Of a DNA stretch of 8,239 bases, positions 4,395 to 8,239 are shown piece by piece; the first letter of the stretch is position 1, and each line of letters opens with the position of its first letter. Under the pieces are notes generated by a model. The model saw only the letters and a list, made by a program, of their open reading frames with translations, searched no databases and was not told where the DNA came from. The DNA comes from Kiritimatiellia bacterium (GTDB taxonomy: Bacteria; Verrucomicrobiota; Kiritimatiellia; RFP12; UBA3636): positions 1-8,239 of the forward strand of contig JAFUXX010000197.1 in assembly GCA_017476965.1 (NCBI GenBank). The letters run 5' to 3'. Both the position numbers and the translations under genes were made by a program.

Positions 4395-5357
4395 ATGCGA
4401 GGCTTCGCGAAGCGCCTCAAGCCGCTTGTCACCCCGACCCTTTATCGCGCGATGGAGGGGCTGGGGCCGGAAGCGGGCTACGCGCTCTTCATGTGGTACC
4501 ACGGCGCATACACCCGCATGACCACGGAGGTGGAGCGCCTGGACGACCAGGCCGCGACGGTGGACGAAATCGCCGACGCCCTGGACGCGCTCGAACTGCC
4601 GCCGCCGCCATTCGGCACGGACGCCACGCTGGCGAGCATCATCCGCGGCGAGGCGCAGGACCTCATCGAGGCCGCCGTCGTCAAGACCTTCTCCGCGCGC
4701 GACAAGAAGCGTGCGCAGCGCATCCGCGCCGCCGCCCAAATCAAGGACGAAGCCGCCGCGCTCGAAGCGGACCTCCGCGACGACCGGCCGGAGGACGATC
4801 CCGGCGATTCTTGTCCCGATTGTCCCGCTTGTCCCGGGGACAACCGGGACAACGGGGGACAACGGGGACAAGCGGGACAACGGGGGACAACCGGGACAAC
4901 CGGGGACGCACGGCCGCCCCCTTCCCCCGGACCCCTTTCCTCTTTCTCCGATGACATCGATGAGACAGACAATCAACGCGCGCGCACGCGCGCACGCGTG
5001 GAAGCGTCGAAAACATCGGGTTCGTCGGCTTTGACAAGAGAGGGCGGAGCCGGGCCGGACGGAGCTTCGCGAAAACGCGAAGTTCCGCACCGGGACTGGC
5101 GCCACTACCGCAACCCGGAAGGGCGCGACCCGGTGGACATCGTGATCGAAGCGACCGGCGAAGACCCGGCGGACCCGGACGCGCGGCGATGTTGGGGCGC
5201 ATACCTCCGCGACATGGGCGTAGAGGAGTTTCTTGAATGCCTCCACGCCGTCGAAGTCGATTCCGAAGGCAACGAGCGCAACTTCGCGGCGGTCCTGAAC
5301 GAACGGATGCGGATCCGTTGCGTCATCATGGGCAAGAGAAAGGACACGAAAGAATGA
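4395..5357 (+). CDS. Unrecognised two-domain protein, candidate replication initiator/accessory
   Basis: The 320-residue product is not assigned to a family. Residues 1-135 are predicted helical and charged, with a possible DNA- or partner-binding fold (KRLKPLVTPTLYRAMEGL and a basic FSARDKKRAQRIRAAAQ). Residues 136-175 are a Cys/Gly-rich low-complexity stretch encoded by the GGGACAA array. Residues 176-225 form a disordered Pro/Arg-rich linker. Residues 230-312 form a compact C-terminal domain (HRDWRHYRNPEGRDPVDIVI, CWGAYLRDMGVEEFLECLHA, ERNFAAVLNERMR). The C-terminal block has the feel of the conserved tail of phage replication accessory proteins, but that is inference. It follows the SSB-like gene by 15 nt and overlaps the next gene by ATGA. 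No good ribosome site is seen before ATG 4395. The open frame across the array could be partly accidental, but no in-frame ATG restarts it before the C-terminal domain. Confidence 0.7.
   Translation: MRGFAKRLKPLVTPTLYRAMEGLGPEAGYALFMWYHGAYTRMTTEVERLDDQAATVDEIADALDALELPPPPFGTDATLASIIRGEAQDLIEAAVVKTFSARDKKRAQRIRAAAQIKDEAAALEADLRDDRPEDDPGDSCPDCPACPGDNRDNGGQRGQAGQRGTTGTTGDARPPPSPGPLSSFSDDIDETDNQRARTRARVEASKTSGSSALTREGGAGPDGASRKREVPHRDWRHYRNPEGRDPVDIVIEATGEDPADPDARRCWGAYLRDMGVEEFLECLHAVEVDSEGNERNFAAVLNERMRIRCVIMGKRKDTKE
4402..4413. repeat. 12-bp perfect palindrome at the gene start
   Basis: GCTTCGCGAAGC is a perfect palindrome covering codons 3-7 of the gene starting at 4395. Its core CTTCGCGAAG is the same sequence that forms the arms of the hairpin at 5060-5087, where AAAA splits it. 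It could reduce translation of the mRNA start or be a protein site. Confidence 0.45.
4811..4908. repeat. Iteron-like array of GGGACAA/TTGTCCC units
   Basis: Three direct TTGTCCC units start at 4811, 4820 and 4829. They are followed on the opposite strand sense by seven GGGACAA units starting at 4837, 4846, 4856, 4865, 4874, 4884 and 4893, and a degenerate GGGACG at 4903. Unit starts are 9 or 10 bp apart, close to one helical turn, so all units present a similar face of the DNA. TTGTCCCGCTTGTCCC (4820-4835) is an exact inverted repeat of 4865-4880. The 10-bp steps are not multiples of three, so the array changes reading frame along its length; this points to constraint on DNA rather than on the encoded peptide. 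Candidate roles are iterons of a replication origin, operators, or ParB sites. Confidence 0.9.
4932..4949. other. Pyrimidine tract beside the repeat array
   Basis: CCCCTTTCCTCTTTCTCC is an uninterrupted 18-nt pyrimidine run. A second pyrimidine run lies just upstream (about 4915-4928). The following 4951-4975 stretch, from ATGACATCGATGAG to AATCAA, is the least GC-rich segment nearby. Such a combination can ease melting or form triplex-like structure beside an origin. This is inference. Confidence 0.45.
4976..5000. other. Alternating purine-pyrimidine tract (Z-DNA-prone)
   Basis: Twenty-five consecutive bases alternate purine and pyrimidine without a break, nearly all CG/CA steps. This is the classical sequence type that can flip to left-handed Z-DNA under negative supercoiling. 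It encodes Ala-Arg-Thr-Arg repeats in the linker of the gene starting at 4395, so coding pressure for Arg and Ala could also explain part of it. Confidence 0.7.
5060..5087 (+). repeat. Strong hairpin with AAAA loop
   Basis: CGGAGCTTCGCG (5060-5071) pairs with CGCGAAGTTCCG (5076-5087) around an AAAA loop. That gives a 12-bp stem with one G-T/G-U position and no other mismatch. No T tract follows, so it is not an intrinsic terminator. It lies within the linker portion of the gene starting at 4395. It could be a single-stranded origin/primase-type hairpin or an mRNA processing site; the sequence does not decide. Confidence 0.7.
5339..5344 (+). promoter_or_regulatory. Ribosome binding site deciding the start of the tandem-HTH gene
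   Basis: AAAGGA lies 9 nt before the ATG at 5354. The same 8-mer AAAGGACA and spacing occur before the SSB-like gene at 3777. It supports a start at 5354 rather than the upstream in-frame ATG at 5237, which lies deep within the previous gene. Confidence 0.75.
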
Positions 5358-5920
5358 TGAACAGGGGCCGAGGCCACAAATTGCCGCCGGAGCTGGTGCT
5401 CAAGATCGCCGCGATGGCAAAAGCCGGGCACGCGGCGCCCGTGATAGCGGAAGCCGTCGGGTGTCAGCAGCGCGCCGTGCGCGCCGCCGCCAAGCGCCTG
5501 GGATTGGAACTGCGCCGCGTCCGCGACGCGAAAGCCGACGCGCGGGAGCGGCTTGTCGCCGCCATTGCCGCGATGGCTCGCGCCGGGTGGACTCTGCGGG
5601 CCGTCGCGGATCATGTCGGCATGCGCCGCGACCGCCTCTCGACGCTGGCGAAAAGCCGGGGAATCGAGTTCAAGAGCGAACGGTCCGGCGGCATTTCGCC
5701 GACAGTGCGCAAACGTCCGTCGGCCCAGGCGCGTGAACCGGACGAATCGTTTTGCTACACGTGCGGCGATTGCGGCCGCCGCCTTTCTTGCGTCCCCGAC
5801 AACGGCGACGTCCCGTATTCGCCCAAGACGGTTATCGGCGGCTCGCCGCTCTGCCGGACGTGCGCGGCCGCCCGCACGGCGGCGCGCAAGGCCAGGATTC
5901 CGGACGGGTTTCTGGCATGA
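5354..5920 (+). CDS. Tandem HTH plus zinc-ribbon DNA-binding protein (possible TerS or late regulator)
   Basis: The 188-residue product has two homologous helix-turn-helix units, at about 12-53 and 65-107. The first reads IAAMAKAGHAAPVIAEAVGC and the second IAAMARAGWTLRAVADHVGM, each followed by a recognition-type helix containing AK and G[LI]E. After a linker of about 20 residues comes a zinc-ribbon-like region, with C137/C140 (CGDC) and C167/C170 (CRTC) as the best ligand pairs and extra cysteines at 134 and 146. It should bind DNA in the cytoplasm. Its position directly before the large terminase makes a small terminase subunit or a late-gene activator plausible, but no terS family signature is recognised. 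The start at 5354 overlaps the previous stop (ATGATGA) and is backed by AAAGGA; a second ATG at 5357 is also possible. Confidence 0.78.
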   Translation: MMNRGRGHKLPPELVLKIAAMAKAGHAAPVIAEAVGCQQRAVRAAAKRLGLELRRVRDAKADARERLVAAIAAMARAGWTLRAVADHVGMRRDRLSTLAKSRGIEFKSERSGGISPTVRKRPSAQAREPDESFCYTCGDCGRRLSCVPDNGDVPYSPKTVIGGSPLCRTCAAARTAARKARIPDGFLA

Positions 5921-6088
5921 CCGGAGTTGTCAACAGGCAGCAGGGGAGGGGAGGCCCGCCCCCCGGTCTAGGTTCTCCCCGAAAGGGAAAGGCGGCCGGG
6001 CCGCACACGACGGGGCCGGACGCGGCGCGCGACTAACGAAAGGCGCGGCGGAGACCCCGCCTGAAGACGCGACGAAAACCTGCGGAAA
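5921..6088 (+). other. 168-bp region upstream of terL without a convincing gene
   Basis: An ATGA overlap at 5917 could start a 39-codon reading frame ending at 6036 (MTGVVNRQQGRGGPPPGLGS then basic). It has no homology I recognise, no good ribosome site, and low complexity, so I do not call it a gene. The DNA contains a purine-rich run (CAGGGGAGGGGAGG near 5940-5953), the near-palindrome GCGGCCGGGCCGC at 5992-6004, and no clear -10/-35 promoter or terminator. By location, just before the terminase large subunit, it could hold a packaging recognition site or a late promoter. Nothing in the sequence proves this. Confidence 0.4.
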
Positions 6089-8239
6089 ATGACGGAAAAC
6101 TGGCCGGAAATAGAACCAATCCCGCATGAAAAGCTCGTGCAAGCCGGGCTTGCGGGCGAGGTTTACGCCCCGGGCGGGAAACGCCAGGCGCTCTCGAACG
6201 CCGAGCGCCAGGCGCGTTTCGTCGCCGGCCGCGCGGACATCGGCGAACTGCCGCCCGTCGCCGACGAGGCGCGCCGCGAGCGCTGCAGCGGGTCGGTCGT
6301 CGAGTTCGGCGTCGCTTACTGCCTCGGCGGCTCCGCCGGCCTCTTGAAGCGCGCGCCGTCGCCGATGCTCCGGTCCTACGCGGAGGACCTCCAGCGCGCG
6401 ATCGAGGGCGCGGGCCTTGTCCACGTCCGTTTCCCGCGCGGTGCCGGGAAAACCACGTGGGTGAAGATCGCGGTGCTTTGGGCGCTCGCTTACGGCCACC
6501 TGCACTACGTGGTCGCCTTTTGCGCCAACGCCGGGCTTGCTACGGCGATCCTCACGGACATCTGGAACGTCATCGAGTTTTCGGACGCTTTCGGCGCGGA
6601 CTTCCCGGAGGTGTCATGGCCGATCCGCGCGGCGGAGGGTCTGCCGCAGCGCTACCAGTCCCAGACGTGGCATGGGCGCCGCACGGCGATCCGGCGCACG
6701 GCGTCCGAAATCAGGCTGCCGACGATGGAGGGTTTCCCGGCGTCCGGCGCGGTGCTGCTCGCGCGCGGCGCCGGGTCTTCGACGCGCGGCCTCGTGCGCG
6801 GAAGCGTCCGCCCGGATTTCGTGCTGCTGGATGACATCCAGACGCGCAAGGACGCCGAGAGCGACCGGCGCCGTCGCGTCCTGGCGGACTGGATCGCGGC
6901 GGACGTGATGGGCCTCGGCGGCGACCGGCTCCTCAATCTTGTCATGACTTCGACGCCGATCGTCGCGGGCGACCTTTCGGAGCAGTTCGCCGACAAGTCG
7001 CTGCATCCCGAGTGGAAGACGATTTCATATCGGCTGGTCGAATCTTGGCCGGACGCGGAGGATCTGTGGACGCGATACGACGCGCTGTGGACGGACGCCA
7101 GGGCGGACGGCGACGCGACGTTCGCGGAGGCGACCGCGTTCTACCGGGACAACCGCGAGGCGATGGACGAAGGCGGCGAAGTGATCGACCCCGGCAACTT
7201 CGACGCCAGGCTGGAACTCTCCGGCATCCAGCATGCGCGGAATCTCCGCCTCACGATGGGCGAGGAGGCGTTCGCGGCCGAATACCAGCTCAAGACGCGC
7301 ACGGCGCAAGCGGCGGTGCGCGTCGCGCCGGCCGTCGTCTCGTCGCGTCTCAACGGCTCGCCGGAAAACGCCATGCCGCCGGGAATCGAAAGCGCGGTGG
7401 CGTTCCTGGACGTCAATGCGAAGGCCGGCATTTCGTGGACCGTCGCCGGATTCGGTCCGGGCCAGACGGCCGCCGTGTTGTCCTACGGGCGCTATCCGGG
7501 CGACGGGCGGCGGCTCGTCCGCGAAAACGCGACGGAAGCGGAGACGCAAGCGGCGATCGCGGCAGGGCTTGCCGCCGCGCTCGACCGGTTGCTCGCGCTG
7601 CGGTTCGTCGCCGCGCGCGACGACGCCGCGCCGGAACCGCTCGTCGCGGTGTGGATCGACGTCGGCTTCGAGCGCGAGACGGTGCAGCGCGTGTGCCGCC
7701 TCTACCGCGCGCGCGGCTTCCGGGCCGTGTACGGTTGCCAGGGCGCGTCCAACCAGCGCTACAATCCGCGCGGCCGGAACGTCGTCCGGCGCGCGTTCGG
7801 CGTGGACTTCCGCACGGCGGAAAAGGGCGACAAGTGGTTCGTCCAAGTGTCCGACATTTGGAAGGAGCGCGTCCAGCGCGGATTTCTCGCGGAGCCGCTG
7901 CAGTTCGGATCGTGTTCGCTCTTCGGCGCGTCGCCGCGCCGTCATGCGGAATTCGCCGCCGAAATCTGCTCCGAAGTCCTTGCCGACAAGGTGAAGGATT
8001 CGCGCGGCGTGGACTGGTACAAGTGGAACCTCAAGCCCGGCGCGGAAAACCACTGGCTGGACACGACTGGCGGTTGCTTCGCGATGGCGTCGTGGTATCG
8101 CCTTCTCGACGACGCGGAGAGCGTGGAGGCCGGTCTCGCCGGGCCGGACGCGGCGGAAGAAGCGGGCCGCGCGGCGTTCTCCGTCCCGCCCGCTCCGAAG
8201 GCTCCGCCCGCCGCGGCTCCGGTTCCCGGAGCGTCCGCC
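6089..8239 (+). CDS. terL: Phage terminase large subunit (3' partial)
   Basis: The frame runs from ATG 6089 to the window edge without a stop (717 codons). It has the ATPase-nuclease order of large terminases. Walker A is FPRGAGKT (115-122), Walker B is FVLLDD (244-249), and the coupling motif is MTSTP (286-290). The nuclease domain offers candidate metal-binding aspartates at 441 (FLDVNAKAG), 524 (VWIDVGF) and 658 (NHWLDT). The protein cuts concatemeric phage DNA and pumps it into proheads. The N-terminal 90 or so residues are a charged extension before the conserved core. The C-terminus after about 680 turns into Ala/Pro-rich sequence, so the true stop is probably not far outside. The 'HWLD' ending of the nuclease is reminiscent of GpA-like terminases. 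An upstream in-frame TGA at 6062-6064 makes 6089 the first ATG; the ribosome site (GCGGAAA) is weak. Confidence 0.93.
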   Translation, partial: MTENWPEIEPIPHEKLVQAGLAGEVYAPGGKRQALSNAERQARFVAGRADIGELPPVADEARRERCSGSVVEFGVAYCLGGSAGLLKRAPSPMLRSYAEDLQRAIEGAGLVHVRFPRGAGKTTWVKIAVLWALAYGHLHYVVAFCANAGLATAILTDIWNVIEFSDAFGADFPEVSWPIRAAEGLPQRYQSQTWHGRRTAIRRTASEIRLPTMEGFPASGAVLLARGAGSSTRGLVRGSVRPDFVLLDDIQTRKDAESDRRRRVLADWIAADVMGLGGDRLLNLVMTSTPIVAGDLSEQFADKSLHPEWKTISYRLVESWPDAEDLWTRYDALWTDARADGDATFAEATAFYRDNREAMDEGGEVIDPGNFDARLELSGIQHARNLRLTMGEEAFAAEYQLKTRTAQAAVRVAPAVVSSRLNGSPENAMPPGIESAVAFLDVNAKAGISWTVAGFGPGQTAAVLSYGRYPGDGRRLVRENATEAETQAAIAAGLAAALDRLLALRFVAARDDAAPEPLVAVWIDVGFERETVQRVCRLYRARGFRAVYGCQGASNQRYNPRGRNVVRRAFGVDFRTAEKGDKWFVQVSDIWKERVQRGFLAEPLQFGSCSLFGASPRRHAEFAAEICSEVLADKVKDSRGVDWYKWNLKPGAENHWLDTTGGCFAMASWYRLLDDAESVEAGLAGPDAAEEAGRAAFSVPPAPKAPPAAAPVPGASA

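Noticed and set aside
4811..4908. CRISPR array
   Set aside because: Units are 7 bp with 2-3-bp spacers and change orientation; there are no 25-40-bp spacers and no cas genes.
5029..5035. Promoter -35 box (TTGACA) in the linker region
   Set aside because: TTTGACA is present but no -10 element follows at the right distance; the downstream DNA is GC-rich and forms the hairpin.
2934..5246. Very long minus-strand open frame (770 codons)
   Set aside because: It crosses four + strand genes with recognisable families and the repeat array. Its sequence is Arg/Val/Ala-rich shadow coding typical of GC-rich DNA.
5237..5353. Upstream start for the tandem-HTH gene
   Set aside because: It lies within the conserved C-terminal domain of the previous gene and has no ribosome site; 5354 has AAAGGA at 9 nt and an ATGA overlap.
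5917..6036. 39-codon gene overlapping the stop of the tandem-HTH gene
   Set aside because: The ATGA overlap is suggestive, but the peptide is Gly/Pro/Arg low complexity, has no ribosome site and no recognised relatives.
7025..8053. Minus-strand open frame of 342 codons opposite terL
   Set aside because: It is antisense to the conserved terminase nuclease domain, with no start signal or recognisable motif.

Overview
This is a GC-rich window (roughly two thirds G+C by eye). It is coding almost end to end, and every credible gene is on the + strand with very short gaps or 4-nt ATGA overlaps. The last gene is a classical phage terminase large subunit, so the window is best read as part of a prophage, free phage or phage-like plasmid. 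It runs from an early DNA-maintenance and replication block into the start of the packaging module. The host cannot be fixed from the sequence. Families of the PcfK/PcfJ and DUF3127 type are common in mobile elements of gut Bacteroidota and neighbouring phyla as well as Firmicutes plasmids. The high GC would also fit a Verrucomicrobiota/Kiritimatiellota/Lentisphaerota-type host, but that is a guess.

Layout. (1) At 2-211 is the C-terminal end of a small MerR/excisionase-type helix-turn-helix protein. (2) At 244-1749 is a ParB/Spo0J-family DNA-binding protein with a cysteine cluster and a long disordered linker whose DNA is packed with inverted repeats. (3) At 1754-2095 and 2092-3447 is a translationally coupled PcfK-like/PcfJ-like pair, known from conjugative plasmid pCF10 and many phages. 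(4) At 3450-3746 is an unrecognised small basic protein. (5) At 3777-4379 is a DUF3127-type, OB-fold-like putative ssDNA-binding protein. It carries a Pro/Ala linker, a carbohydrate-binding-module-like motif and an SSB-style acidic tip (DDDDLPL). (6) At 4395-5357 is an unrecognised two-domain protein whose central linker is encoded by an array of ten GGGACAA/TTGTCCC units. (7) At 5354-5920 is a tandem-HTH plus zinc-ribbon protein. (8) At 5921-6088 is a 168-bp region with no convincing gene. (9) From 6089 to the window edge is the terminase large subunit, 717 codons still open.

How it may work together. ParB-like, PcfK, PcfJ, the SSB-like protein and the iteron-bearing gene look like one early/replication operon. 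The most interesting signal is the repeat array at 4811-4908. It lies inside the coding linker of gene 4395-5357 and is followed by a pyrimidine tract, a 25-nt alternating purine-pyrimidine tract and a strong hairpin. That arrangement resembles the lambda-type plan in which the replication origin lies inside the initiator gene. The tandem-HTH/zinc-ribbon gene next to terL is a candidate small terminase or late regulator. No integrase, ParA, helicase, polymerase, tRNA or CRISPR array is visible here.
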